NCBI RefSeq assembly: GCF_900156375.1
Contig: NZ_FTNK01000012.1
Location: 62,001 to 126,000 of the forward strand
Direction: 5' to 3'
From: Paenibacillus macquariensis
Lineage (GTDB): Bacteria; Bacillota; Bacilli; Paenibacillales; Paenibacillaceae
DNA length: 64,000 nucleotides
The notes beneath the pieces were generated by a model. The model was not told the DNA's origin, did not search any database, and worked only from the letters and a program-made list of their open reading frames with translations. A program made the position numbers and the translations under genes. This document shows, one piece after another, positions 8,430-17,362 of the stretch; the first letter of the stretch is position 1; each line of letters begins with the position of its first letter.

Positions 8430-8678
8430 CTATGCGCTTAGGACTTCGTATTTGAGCAACATGGATTGTTTCATAATCTTTCTTTTCATCAAATCACGTT
8501 GTACAGATACGGGTAGATTATAGAGTGTGTCTTCCTGCGCTAAGGCTAACAGGACTATTTTCGTTGCATCCATCGCTAGATCTTCATCTTGGAGGATATA
8601 ATACGCCACTTGATAGCCATACGTTTCCAACCGCCTTAATACTTCTACTGTTCTATTAAAATAATCTGTTGATCTCAT
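8430..8678 (-). CDS. Small protein resembling sigma-70 region 2, function unknown
   Basis: The 82-residue protein reads as helical. The stretch YYILQDEDLAMDATKIV resembles the region 2 core of ECF sigma factors, where a helix ends in a D-A-x-D-A-T/Q pattern, but regions 3 and 4 are absent. It starts at ATG 8678 after GAGG. It could be a free-standing region-2-like protein that binds core polymerase, or a remnant helical protein. The function is unproven. Confidence 0.5.
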   Translation of the reverse strand: MRSTDYFNRTVEVLRRLETYGYQVAYYILQDEDLAMDATKIVLLALAQEDTLYNLPVSVQRDLMKRKIMKQSMLLKYEVLSA

Positions 8679-8740
8679 AATATCTACCTCGCCTGTACGT
8701 TATGATGTTGATTTAATGATTTACATTACATATAGGAGCT

Positions 8741-9979
8741 CTAATCAGCAATTTGCATATACAGTCTTCCCTCGGTATTCATTGTCCACTTACTTTCTGA
8801 TGCCTCTCCTTCATACACAACCTCACCTGTGTATAGAATCGCTCCATTCGTGGCATCTAATACAGCAACCTTGGGTATATCATTTTTGTAAAATAGAATA
8901 TATAACTTATTATTCTTCGTTGTGCCCATTATGATTTTCTCAGCACCCAGTTGCTGGGCAGATAAGGAGATGTCTTCATTTGTAACCTTCTCTGTATCTA
9001 TGTTGTAACGTGATAATTTAATAAAGTCTTCCTCATAATTCAGGATAGTGAGAATATGACCATCTAAACGAATATCCCCGATATCATCGATTCCTGCTTT
9101 CAACATTGTATCTGACAGATCCGTTAACACACCGGTCTTATACGCATAGGAGTAGAGATGCTCATCAATTATCCCCATATAGTCGTTTACTCTTTTTTGT
9201 TCATCGTAAACTATTAATATAGCATGATCACTAGGAGCAGAATAAATTGTGTTCATAATACTCCGATCAAATAGCTCAACATTGTCCTTCGTGTTATCTC
9301 CTAATGCGAGGCTTATGTTGTTCATTAATGCTCCACTGTTCATATCTACAACATAATCATGATACTCCACCTTTGAACTATTTGAATTCCCCTTATTCTG
9401 ATTTGTCTTCGAATGTTGACCTATAAACATGTGAATCTGCTCACCAATCAACTGTACATCCTCAACAAATATTTGAGAATAGTCCATTGGATCCTCCACA
9501 ATGGTTTCATAATGTTTAACTACACCTGAAGTCTGATTTAGAGTGTCAATACTTAAAACAATCTCCGACTTGACACCAAAAGCATTATTGAATACAGCAT
9601 CCGCATAAATAATCCATTCATCATCTTTATAGAAGCTATTAATATTACCTTTACTTCTCATAAAAGAGCGGTGATCATTGAGAATCTGACGGATATCAGC
9701 CTGGTCGTTCATCCATGGTCGTGTACCTGAGAAGAATTGGCTATAAGCAGATCTCCTATTCGGATAATCGCTACCCTCAGCCGTAGCAATAAGTAACTGA
9801 TATCTTCCTCCATTCGCAAAGTTGCCTTGAACACTAATCTTGCTTCCCTCGTTAACATCTCCCGATACTTTCGATATCTTATATCCCGGAAAATCTACCA
9901 CTGCACCATATACATAATACGTACCCAATCCAACAATAATGAAAGCACTTAATACGATAGAAATCCAATAACGTCTCAT
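8741..9979 (-). CDS. Membrane-anchored, probably beta-propeller-like protein of an ABC operon
   Basis: The protein has about 412 residues, with one N-terminal transmembrane anchor (YWISIVLSAFIIVGLGTYYV, about 3-22) and a long beta-rich extracytoplasmic part containing repeated hydrophobic-Asp strands, which suggests a propeller. I start at ATG 9979, six bases after AAGGAGG; the frame runs upstream to 10060 inside the previous gene. It is the last gene of the GntR-ATPase-permease-propeller operon, 12 bases from the permease stop. It probably works outside the membrane with the transporter. No enzyme motif is visible. Confidence 0.6.
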   Translation of the reverse strand: MRRYWISIVLSAFIIVGLGTYYVYGAVVDFPGYKISKVSGDVNEGSKISVQGNFANGGRYQLLIATAEGSDYPNRRSAYSQFFSGTRPWMNDQADIRQILNDHRSFMRSKGNINSFYKDDEWIIYADAVFNNAFGVKSEIVLSIDTLNQTSGVVKHYETIVEDPMDYSQIFVEDVQLIGEQIHMFIGQHSKTNQNKGNSNSSKVEYHDYVVDMNSGALMNNISLALGDNTKDNVELFDRSIMNTIYSAPSDHAILIVYDEQKRVNDYMGIIDEHLYSYAYKTGVLTDLSDTMLKAGIDDIGDIRLDGHILTILNYEEDFIKLSRYNIDTEKVTNEDISLSAQQLGAEKIIMGTTKNNKLYILFYKNDIPKVAVLDATNGAILYTGEVVYEGEASESKWTMNTEGRLYMQIAD

Positions 9980-9990
9980 GATCATCCTCC

Positions 9991-10839
9991 TTACACTGTT
10001 ATCTTTTTGGAAATAAGTCGACAACCAAGCCATACCGACACAGACATAACAACTACACACATAACTAGTTCGATTGTATATATTTCATTAGGATATAAAT
10101 ATCCATTCACATCATCCAATCCTAGACCGAACATAGGAAATAAGAGTAAGATCACACTTATGCCTAAATATAGAATGGCATATAGAATGCCTAGACGACC
10201 ATAACTTCTTTCGATCAGAATGGCCGCAAATATTGCTATCACTGCTATTATTCCTATTCCGTAATAGACGAGAAACGAATCGAAATGCCAAGGTATCAGC
10301 ATACCCAACGCTGGATTCGAATAAATAATATCCGAGAAATAAGAAGGATCTCTCAGATCGGAAGGAACGATCAGGTTGAAAATTGACTTTTCAACAGGTA
10401 ACACGGCCAATTGAAAAGATACAAGTGCAAATATAAAAATAAGAATAGCCGTTAATTTAGCGAAATAAATATGTCGTCTTGCAGTTGGTAGGATTAACAA
10501 ACGATAAATAAATGTATTTCTACCAAACCAATCGCGATACCAAATTAGAAATACGTATATCGCAAGCACACCAATGCTAAGCAGGATTGGAATCATGAAT
10601 ATGGATTGTGTAGTAGACATCACATCAGTAAATGACAAGTTTCCGGTTGGGGAAGAAGAATAACTATAATCCATGGAACCCCCATTCCTCCAAGCTCCAC
10701 TTTTTCGATAGGATACGGCGCTCATAGTCATCCAGATCACAGCTCCAAACTGACAAACCAGCGTTAGACTCATTAAGCCTGCTAATATGTATTTAAAGCG
10801 ATCAACTTCCATATGTACAAGCTTTAAATATCTGTTCAC
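9991..10839 (-). CDS. ABC transporter membrane subunit
   Basis: The 282-residue protein has about six hydrophobic segments (near 16-38, 85-105, 130-150, 185-210, 222-240 and 255-275), as in ABC-2-type permeases of GntR-linked transporters. Its start overlaps the ATPase stop by four bases, which indicates translational coupling. The substrate is not evident; relatives of this layout (YtrA/BcrA type) act in cell-wall antibiotic response or lipid export. Confidence 0.75.
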   Translation of the reverse strand: MNRYLKLVHMEVDRFKYILAGLMSLTLVCQFGAVIWMTMSAVSYRKSGAWRNGGSMDYSYSSSPTGNLSFTDVMSTTQSIFMIPILLSIGVLAIYVFLIWYRDWFGRNTFIYRLLILPTARRHIYFAKLTAILIFIFALVSFQLAVLPVEKSIFNLIVPSDLRDPSYFSDIIYSNPALGMLIPWHFDSFLVYYGIGIIAVIAIFAAILIERSYGRLGILYAILYLGISVILLLFPMFGLGLDDVNGYLYPNEIYTIELVMCVVVMSVSVWLGCRLISKKITV

Positions 10840-11525
10840 GATTGGTACACCTCCCTCATAACGTCAACGATGGACTTACCTTCCTCGCTACGTATTTGTT
10901 CACATTGAAAGTCACGACAGATGGATCCATCTTTCATCAGCAATGCTCGATCGATCAAATGCTCTACCTCACCAATTTCATGCGTAGTCAGAAGTACGCC
11001 GCGATCTTCGATCAAGTGGCTAGAGAATACCTCGGCAATCAGGCCTCGACTGAACATATCTATGCCCGAAAATGGTTCATCCATTAAGACATACTCTGTA
11101 TCCTGTGCAAGACCAAGCACCAGATTAAATTTAGCTGCTGTTCCCTTCGAAAGATTTCCAATTCTCTCTGTTTGATCCAAGCTAAAGAATTTCATAAGCT
11201 CTTCGGCTCTATTCGCATTCCAGCTCTGATAAAAGTCTTGCATGAACCGAAGTCCCTCAGATAGCTTCATTCCAGGAGGCATCGTTAGATGATCGGGGAT
11301 AAATGCTATGCTTTCATATAGGTTCTTATCCATGGGTTGACCGTCAATCCGGATTGTGCCTGATTTCAGAGGTGTTAAGCCCATAATTGCCTTTAGAATC
11401 GTTGACTTACCCGCTCCGTTAATGCCGATGAGACATGTTATTTGTCCCTTTTCCACAGTGAAGGAGGCACCGTTTAACACAGACCGACCACGATATCGCT
11501 TATGTATGTCTACAACCTCAATCAT
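10836..11525 (-). CDS. ABC transporter ATP-binding protein (YtrB-like)
   Basis: The 229-residue ATPase has Walker A GINGAGKST (about residues 36-44), a Q-loop region near 80, a signature-like motif LSKGT (about 130) in place of LSGGQ, Walker B YVLMDEP (about 154-160) and switch His in TTHEIGEVE. The altered signature is common in YtrB-like exporters. It overlaps the GntR gene upstream and the permease downstream by four bases each, so the three are one coupled operon. Confidence 0.9.
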   Translation of the reverse strand: MIEVVDIHKRYRGRSVLNGASFTVEKGQITCLIGINGAGKSTILKAIMGLTPLKSGTIRIDGQPMDKNLYESIAFIPDHLTMPPGMKLSEGLRFMQDFYQSWNANRAEELMKFFSLDQTERIGNLSKGTAAKFNLVLGLAQDTEYVLMDEPFSGIDMFSRGLIAEVFSSHLIEDRGVLLTTHEIGEVEHLIDRALLMKDGSICRDFQCEQIRSEEGKSIVDVMREVYQS

Positions 11526-11950
11526 GCCTGGTCTCCTCCTTCTTGAACTTGTCGCTCTGTTTCGTTACTTTCAAGATACTTCTGCTTTACGATATCCAAA
11601 AGTTCTTCTACGGGAACGTCAATTTTACGGACCGATACCACAAAGGCATCAACAGCATCGCTAATTAATTCAGAACGAATACTACGAAGCAGATCATCGT
11701 CAAGCGTGATTCGACTTGGTGAATTCCCTTCGGTTATGATCAATTGCTGTTCCTCCATTTCTTTATAAGCTTTCTGTGCCGTATTAGGATTTATCTTTAG
11801 CATTGCCCCCAATTCCCTCCGTGATGGAATGATCTGCCCGGCTTCTAGCCGACCGGTTGCAAGTTGTTCTTTGAAATGACGGACAACCTGCAAATATACC
11901 GGATCCCGGCCATTGAAAGTGACATCCGTCCAGCCTTCATTCATTTTCAT
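11522..11950 (-). CDS. GntR family regulator, YtrA subfamily
   Basis: The 142-residue protein has an N-terminal winged helix with PVYLQVVRHFKEQLATGRL and a recognition helix in PSRRELGAMLKINPNTAQKA (residues about 47-62). A short helical C-terminus without a ligand domain marks the YtrA subfamily. Such proteins repress their own ABC-transporter operon and respond to envelope antibiotics in known cases. The gene is first in the operon and overlaps the ATPase by four bases. A TATAAA-like -10 lies upstream near 11970, with a weak inverted repeat next to it. Confidence 0.88.
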   Translation of the reverse strand: MKMNEGWTDVTFNGRDPVYLQVVRHFKEQLATGRLEAGQIIPSRRELGAMLKINPNTAQKAYKEMEEQQLIITEGNSPSRITLDDDLLRSIRSELISDAVDAFVVSVRKIDVPVEELLDIVKQKYLESNETERQVQEGGDQA

Positions 11951-12483
11951 CCTGCACCTCGCATTCTTTTATAGTGTGTGTACTAAGTGGTTCATACGTT
12001 ATAGATGTATTATGCTTGTAATACAGTTGGTTTGTCAATGGATCCAATTCCGTTCGATATAATTATCCTTGTAGGCATTCCTGGTCATGATGGCACTGCA
12101 GAATAGTATTGCCCTAACTTATCAATAGACTGTATTACGCTCATGCGGAATGCTGCTGGTAGAACATAAAACAAGGTTGGAGGGTAGCGTTCGGGGCTGA
12201 CATCGTTTCGCGCTCATGGCACATGTAAGCAGCTGAGAACTCAAAAAAACTGCCACATTTATAGCCGTTACAGCTATAAAAAATGACAGTTATCTTTAAA
12301 TCTTTATCGTTGTATCCATTATGAATCTGCTCATTTATATGAAAACCTAAAAACTGATACCGAGAGCGATGGGATTATGTCCCGTCATCCCACTATTTGC
12401 CCAATTCAATAGAAAAGCATTGCGAATCATTGATGTCTTTGCGATTTTAATGACCTTACGTTCTCGGGAACATAATTAGACAA
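11951..12483. other. Gene-free stretch upstream of the GntR operon
   Basis: No convincing gene is visible. The right-hand part of this stretch holds the terminator at 12243-12291. The left-hand part should hold the GntR operon promoter. A stopless minus-strand stretch near 12100-12200 has no start or ribosome site. Confidence 0.5.
12243..12291 (-). terminator. Terminator of the DUF1349 gene
   Basis: Long imperfect arms (12248-12265 and 12273-12291) form a stem, and seven A residues at the left edge read as a T tract on the minus strand. It lies about 190 bases after the stop of the leftward gene. Confidence 0.7.
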
Positions 12484-13083
12484 TCATTTTCCCATTCGGA
12501 TATTTTTCACTGTTTTATTTTGTAATGAGAAATTTTTATAATGCCTGTCGCCACCTTTTCCCTGCGGAGCTTGTGCGACTAATCCAACTTTAATTGTTTC
12601 ATCTACAGGCAAATTGTAGAAACGCATCATATAAAAATTCTCAGCATCTGTTGAATAGTGAAAAGCAAATGAATTTCCAACTCTGGCCACCTGAAGCCAT
12701 GCCTCATTGCCATCAATATTACAGCCATTTGCATCATCTGACGTATGATTGGTAACTACACTAACCACAGCATGTGTATCAAAATCTGTTTTTTCAAAAC
12801 ATGCTTTGGCCCATACATTCAAATCTTTCATTACCATAATTGAAGCTGAGTCATAAGTATCTTTAAAATCATGACTGACCTGTACCTGCATTACAAAATC
12901 TCCATTAACCTCTGTATAATAAAATGGTGCATTGTGCAATGATTCAGGCGTAATACCTTCCTCTGCAATTGCACCGTTGTTACAGAAAAAATCAATTTTT
13001 TCTGGTGCATAGATAACTAATTCTCCATTGTTGTAATTAGTCTGGCTTTTGTTAAGCCAATTGAAGTTTTCAAATGTGTTCAT
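12484..13083 (-). CDS. DUF1349 domain protein (concanavalin-like beta-sandwich)
   Basis: The 199-residue protein has no signal peptide. It shows DUF1349 features: VNGDFVMQVQVSHDFKDTYDSA, then MVMKDLNVWAKACFE, then NEAWLQVARVGNSFAFHYS, and a closing VGLVAQAPQGKG. The family adopts a lectin-like fold and often binds or processes carbohydrate, usually with an unknown substrate. ATG 13083 follows GAGGAG-type sequence. It stands alone between terminators, with no operon partner. Confidence 0.8.
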   Translation of the reverse strand: MNTFENFNWLNKSQTNYNNGELVIYAPEKIDFFCNNGAIAEEGITPESLHNAPFYYTEVNGDFVMQVQVSHDFKDTYDSASIMVMKDLNVWAKACFEKTDFDTHAVVSVVTNHTSDDANGCNIDGNEAWLQVARVGNSFAFHYSTDAENFYMMRFYNLPVDETIKVGLVAQAPQGKGGDRHYKNFSLQNKTVKNIRMGK

Positions 13084-13339
13084 TATTTTCTCCTCTCTTG
13101 GTTCAAAATATATAATCTGGCTTATGTAAACCCGTGATCTTTGAAGAAGAGTTATTTTACGCTGCTCGTAATCGAATGGGTGAGAATGTATTCCGTCGCG
13201 TAGACCTGATATTCATGAAGACTTTATTTCATCGAGCACACCTCCAACTATTCACTATAGATATAAATTCCACTCTAAAATGAAAAAACCTTCCAGTCAA
13301 AGTAGGGTTTGAGGACAGAATGTAGATACCTCCATACCT

Positions 13340-13444
13340 TCACCCAACGATTTGTGCACCAATCACGATTCCTGAGGTCGGGTTCGCCACAATTTTGATA
13401 AATCCTTCGGTTTCTCTCAATGCCAATGCGTATGAGGCTGTCCA
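13340..13444 (-). pseudogene. Dihydrolipoamide dehydrogenase C-terminal remnant
   Basis: The minus-strand frame reads TASYALALRETEGFIKIVAN and then SGIVIGAQIVG before a stop. This matches the dimerisation-domain core of dihydrolipoamide dehydrogenase (normally A-x-A-L-x-x-x-E-T-E-G-F-x-K and I-L-G-A-Q-I-V-G). Only about 33 codons remain, there is an upstream in-frame stop, and no start. I read it as a decayed scrap, not a gene. The rest of 13084-13550 holds only a terminator and some unassigned open sequence. Confidence 0.65.
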
Positions 13445-13484
13445 GCTAGTTCAACCCGAACGAACTTATCCTCCCTCTGAAAAG

Positions 13485-13518
13485 CAAAAAAGCCCAAGCA
13501 ATATTTCGGCTTGAGCTG
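13485..13518 (-). terminator. Terminator of the ThuA-like gene
   Basis: A nine-pair stem (13491-13499 with 13509-13517, one G-T pair) is followed on the minus strand by six T residues. It sits about 30 bases past the ThuA-like stop. Confidence 0.75.
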
Positions 13519-13549
13519 CTTAATAATACGGGCTATCTAGCATATTCGT

Positions 13550-14272
13550 TTATTTAGCTTGTATGGTTTCTAATGGCTGTGCATTCCCATAGACCGGACG
13601 TTTGCGATCTACTGGCTGTGCCCATTTCACGGCATTCACAATGACGCGTTGAATGTCTTTGTTATAGTATGTTGGATAGGTCTCATGTCCCGGTCTGAAA
13701 TAAAACAATTTGCCGTTTCCACGTGTGAAGGTACATCCGCTTCGGAACACTTCTCCTCCTTCAAACCAACTTGTAAAGATAAGCTCGTCTGGTGCAGGAA
13801 TATCAAAATGCTCTCCGTACATTTCTTCTTGCTCAAGTTGGATGAATTCTCCAATGCCTTCCACGATCGGATGACTTGGCGCTACAACCCAAAGACGTTC
13901 CGTTTCACCCACTTCACGCCATTTCAAATCACAACTTGTACCCATTAATGCTTTGAAAATCTTAGAGAAATGACCAGAGTGAAGGACAATCAAGCCCATT
14001 CCATCAAGCACTCGCTGCTGTACTTTTTGGACAACTTCATCTGTTACTTCACCGTGGGCAAGGTGTCCCCACCAGATTAATACGTCCGTATTATGTAATA
14101 CCTCATCTGTTAAACCATGTTCTGGTTCATCAAGCGTAGCGGTTCCAGCTTCATACCCTGCTTCTGTTAGAAAGCCTGCAATAGCACCGTGAATTCCATT
14201 TGGATATATTTCACCTACAAGCGAGTTCTTTTTCTCATGACGATTTTCATTCCATACTGTAACTTTTACCAT
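13550..14272 (-). CDS. ThuA-like protein (trehalose-utilisation family)
   Basis: The 240-residue protein has a class I glutamine-amidotransferase fold without a clear nucleophile Cys. It shows DVLIWWGHLAHGEV, GLIVLHSGHFSK, EGIGEFIQLEQEEMYGEHF and FYFRPGHETYPTYYN, all typical of ThuA. Family members act in disaccharide and sugar-alcohol use, with the exact chemistry often unknown. I start at ATG 14272; the open frame runs to 14302. It is divergent from an AraC regulator, so it is the likely target of that regulator. Confidence 0.85.
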   Translation of the reverse strand: MVKVTVWNENRHEKKNSLVGEIYPNGIHGAIAGFLTEAGYEAGTATLDEPEHGLTDEVLHNTDVLIWWGHLAHGEVTDEVVQKVQQRVLDGMGLIVLHSGHFSKIFKALMGTSCDLKWREVGETERLWVVAPSHPIVEGIGEFIQLEQEEMYGEHFDIPAPDELIFTSWFEGGEVFRSGCTFTRGNGKLFYFRPGHETYPTYYNKDIQRVIVNAVKWAQPVDRKRPVYGNAQPLETIQAK

Positions 14273-14398
14273 TTGTATGAACACTCCTTCTCGTATTAAC
14301 ACTGTTCTCAGTATAGATAATTCATTGCGTGAATGAAATACTTAATCATGCCAATTTTATATTCAAAAGTGTTATACTCCAAAAAGGAGGGAATGCTC

Positions 14399-15364
14399 AT
14401 GTCCTTATTCGAAAACAATTTCGATACGCATTCCGATGCTATCAATGAAGAAGTTATTTATCAGAATCCGTTACTGTTTCTAAAAATATGGGAGATCTCC
14501 TTAGAGCCTCACTACTGCAATGCTGTGGAAAACTACCCATGGCATTACCATAAAGAGGTAGAATTCATTGCAGTCATTGAAGGTCACTTAGGTGTGCAAA
14601 GTAAGCACAATTACGTTGTTCTCGGTCCGGGCGACGTTATCGTGTTGGGGGCTTCACAGCCACATCGTTCTCATCAACCACTTTCAGATGTATTGCACTA
14701 TGTGGTGTTTCAAATTGATCTGAGTAAACATTTCGACCAGAGTACCATGCCCTATTTATATTGCTTCTCGGAATTGACTCAGCCGCTGGATATACTAAAT
14801 TATATTTTCGACGACAACGAGTCAGCCAAACGTGAAGCCTATTCTTTTATTATGGATATCTTTAAAGAATCTCAAACACGGATGAGAGGTTACGAAATCG
14901 CCGTTAGCTCTACGATCAAGAGAATGATCCTATTACTATTAAGAAACGATAGTCGTAACGTTCTGAACTATGCAGGGGAAACTGAATTAAGTCGATTAAG
15001 ACCCGTTCTTGATTATATAGACGAACATTTGAATGACAAACTCTGTGTCGAAGATGCATGTGCTTTACTTAATTTGAGTTATCATTATTTTATCAAATAT
15101 TTCAAGAAAACCATGGGCATATCTTTCGTGGAATATATCAACTACAAACGAATCAAGAGATCCGAGCTGTTATTACTTACAAGTGAACTTAGCATTATGG
15201 AAGTTGGCTACGAGGTAGGCATCTCTAATATGGCTCAGTTCTATAAACTGTTCAAACGACATAATCAGTGCTCACCTAGGGAATTCAAGCTGCGCATGAG
15301 AAGCGAGTCCAAAGTTACGATGGAAGCCATAGACCATATTCACTCAAAAGAAGATCAAGGTTAA
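14399..15364 (+). CDS. AraC family transcriptional regulator
   Basis: The protein has about 321 residues: an N-terminal cupin-like sensor (WHYHKEVEFIAVIEGHLGV with the His-x-His metal-like site, then GPGDVIVLGASQPH), and a C-terminal two-helix-turn-helix domain (about 215-315) with LCVEDACALLNLSYHYFIKY and GISNMAQFYKLFKRHNQCSP. AAGGAGG precedes ATG 14399 by eight bases; an ATG at 14393 is also possible. It is divergent from the ThuA-like gene, which suggests it controls sugar-dependent expression of that gene. The inducer is unknown. Confidence 0.88.
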   Translation: MSLFENNFDTHSDAINEEVIYQNPLLFLKIWEISLEPHYCNAVENYPWHYHKEVEFIAVIEGHLGVQSKHNYVVLGPGDVIVLGASQPHRSHQPLSDVLHYVVFQIDLSKHFDQSTMPYLYCFSELTQPLDILNYIFDDNESAKREAYSFIMDIFKESQTRMRGYEIAVSSTIKRMILLLLRNDSRNVLNYAGETELSRLRPVLDYIDEHLNDKLCVEDACALLNLSYHYFIKYFKKTMGISFVEYINYKRIKRSELLLLTSELSIMEVGYEVGISNMAQFYKLFKRHNQCSPREFKLRMRSESKVTMEAIDHIHSKEDQG

Positions 15365-15381
15365 ATCCCAAATTATCCATT

Positions 15382-15424
15382 AAAAAGCACTGCACTCACC
15401 CATAAGGCGAACGCAGTGCTTTTT
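15382..15424. terminator. Bidirectional terminator between AraC and rbsB
   Basis: Arms 15383-15393 and 15413-15424 form a strong stem with A and T tracts at either end. It can end both the rightward AraC transcript and the leftward rbs operon. Confidence 0.8.
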
Positions 15425-15458
15425 GATGATGAATTTAAAGGAACTCTTCCCGACTCTG

Positions 15459-16376
15459 TTACTCTTTCACAACCAACTTAAGTGGCGCAGGAATGGACTT
15501 CTCCACTGTTTTTCCTTGAAGGACATCTTTAGCCGCTTGCACGGATAGTTGTCCTATTAATTCAGGTTGTTGAGCCACGGTCGCTGTTAACTTACCTGCT
15601 TTGATTGAATTCAGTGCATCTATATTGCCATCGAACCCAATAACAGCTATTCTTTTACCTGAACTTTGAATAGCTTCAATCGCACCCAGTGCCATTTCAT
15701 CATTGTGAGCGAAGACTGCTTGTACACCTGGGTTTCCTTGTAATAGGTTCTCCATAACCGTTAAGCCTTTGGTTCGATCGAAATCTGCCGACTGCTTCGC
15801 AATCACCTTAAGCTGAGCGTCCGCTATTTCGTGGAATCCTTTACCGCGTTCACGAGTCGCTGAAGCACCTGGCACGCCTTCTAGCTCGATGACTTTAGCA
15901 TCTTTACCAAGTTGTTCTACAATATACTCTGCTGCTAATGTGCCACCTTTAACATTATCTGATGCAACGAGTGCTTCAACTTTTCCTTTATCAGCGGAAC
16001 GATCTAATGCAATAACAGGGATACCCAAGCTATTGGCTGTCTGAACCGCCGTAGAGATGGCAGATGAATCTGTTGGATTGATTAACAGCGCATTTACTCC
16101 TTGTTGCATTAAATCCTCTACGTCATTACTTTGTTTGGCAGAATCATTCTGCGCGTCGATTACGATAACTTCCATTCCTTGTTTCTTCGCTTCTGCCACA
16201 ACGCCATCTTTCAATGAGACAAAGAAGGGATTGTTCAACGTAGAAATTGATAGTCCAATTTTTATATTGTTCAAATCACCACTTTTATTCGGCTTAGCCC
16301 ACTCGGGTGGCTCTAATGAACATCCTGTCATCAGTACTAAAAGCATGGAAATCAGAATTAAGTTAACTTTCTTCAT
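15459..16376 (-). CDS. rbsB: Ribose ABC transporter substrate-binding lipoprotein
   Basis: The 305-residue protein has a lipoprotein signal (LILISMLLVLMTGC, lipid Cys about 19) and a periplasmic-binding type-1 fold: KIGLSISTLNNPFFVSLKDG, VIDAQNDSAKQSNDVEDLM, NPTDSSAIS, PVIALDR, and VAQQPELIGQLS. Ribose contacts in family members fall in these segments. It is the last gene of rbsRKDACB and lies 16 bases after rbsC. It delivers ribose to RbsAC at the membrane. Confidence 0.95.
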   Translation of the reverse strand: MKKVNLILISMLLVLMTGCSLEPPEWAKPNKSGDLNNIKIGLSISTLNNPFFVSLKDGVVAEAKKQGMEVIVIDAQNDSAKQSNDVEDLMQQGVNALLINPTDSSAISTAVQTANSLGIPVIALDRSADKGKVEALVASDNVKGGTLAAEYIVEQLGKDAKVIELEGVPGASATRERGKGFHEIADAQLKVIAKQSADFDRTKGLTVMENLLQGNPGVQAVFAHNDEMALGAIEAIQSSGKRIAVIGFDGNIDALNSIKAGKLTATVAQQPELIGQLSVQAAKDVLQGKTVEKSIPAPLKLVVKE

Positions 16377-16391
16377 GTTGGAATCCCCCTC

Positions 16392-17360
16392 TTATGCAGC
16401 TTTCTTACGATCTATTAGTACAGCAATCGCGATAACGACACCTTTAACTACCATTTGATAGAATGACGATACGCCGAGTAAATTCAATCCGTTGTTCAAT
16501 ATTCCGATAATAAGCGCACCTATTAATGTACCTACAATACGTCCACGCCCACCAGTTAAGCTCGTGCCGCCTAATACAACTGCTGCAATGGCATCTAACT
16601 CATACGATGTACCGGCAGTTGGTTGTGCGGAGTTCAGTCTTGAAGTCAAGATTGCTCCAGCCAACGCAGATAGCATACCTATTAATGAATAAATCATGAT
16701 TTTGACACGATCTACTTTGATACCTGAAATGATGGATGCTTTCTCATTACCACCAATTGCGTATGTTTTACGACCAAATGGTGTTTTGTGCAAGACTACC
16801 CATAAGACGAAGAATACGATAATCATCGTGATTGCAGGAACTGGAATACCTAAGAAATAACCACGCCCAAACAATTGGAACATCATGCTGTCGCCTAGAC
16901 CTGTAATTGGATTACCATTCGTATAGACAAGCGTTAATCCTCGGAAAATAGTCATCGTCGCTAACGTTGCGATAAATGGAGCCATTTTACCCTTGGTTAT
17001 CATGAGTCCGTTGACCATCCCCATAACACCACCAAGCAAACAGCCTATTACAATCGCTAATATTGGATCTAACCCCGAGAGCATAAGGTTTGCCATAATC
17101 GCACTAGATAGTGCAAGAATCGAACCTACCGATAAATCGATCCCCCCTGTCAAAATAACAAAGGTCATACCGAACGCGATCAGCGCATTAATGGCTACCT
17201 GTCTTAATAGGTTCAATATATTAAGCGGTTCCAAGAAACTTGGATTTAATACGGTTACGATGATAATCAAGATTAGCAGCCCTAGTAATGGCCCGAGTTT
17301 CTGTGTGATTTGTCCGATTTGAAAGCCTTTTTTCATTTGTTCGTCTTTGATAGTCGTCAT
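16392..17360 (-). CDS. rbsC: Ribose ABC transporter permease
   Basis: The 322-residue, eight-to-ten-helix permease carries VILTGGIDLSVGSILALSSA, GLMITKGKMAPFIATLATM and TSYELDAIAAVVLGGTSLTG, the signatures of the RbsC/AraH family. It is two bases from the rbsA stop, so it is co-translated. It forms the membrane channel with RbsA. Confidence 0.95.
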   Translation of the reverse strand: MTTIKDEQMKKGFQIGQITQKLGPLLGLLILIIIVTVLNPSFLEPLNILNLLRQVAINALIAFGMTFVILTGGIDLSVGSILALSSAIMANLMLSGLDPILAIVIGCLLGGVMGMVNGLMITKGKMAPFIATLATMTIFRGLTLVYTNGNPITGLGDSMMFQLFGRGYFLGIPVPAITMIIVFFVLWVVLHKTPFGRKTYAIGGNEKASIISGIKVDRVKIMIYSLIGMLSALAGAILTSRLNSAQPTAGTSYELDAIAAVVLGGTSLTGGRGRIVGTLIGALIIGILNNGLNLLGVSSFYQMVVKGVVIAIAVLIDRKKAA

Positions 17361-17362
17361 AA

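Noticed and set aside
11965..12010. Possible YtrA operator near the GntR promoter
   Set aside because: The inverted repeat has too many mismatched pairs to claim as a site.
12061..12200. Open minus-strand stretch (LPAAFRMSVIQSIDKLGQ)
   Set aside because: No start codon with a ribosome site; bounded by stops.
13118..13282. An open plus-strand stretch reading VIFEEELFYAARNRMGENVF and further
   Set aside because: No start or ribosome site and no recognisable family; probably chance or a decayed fragment.
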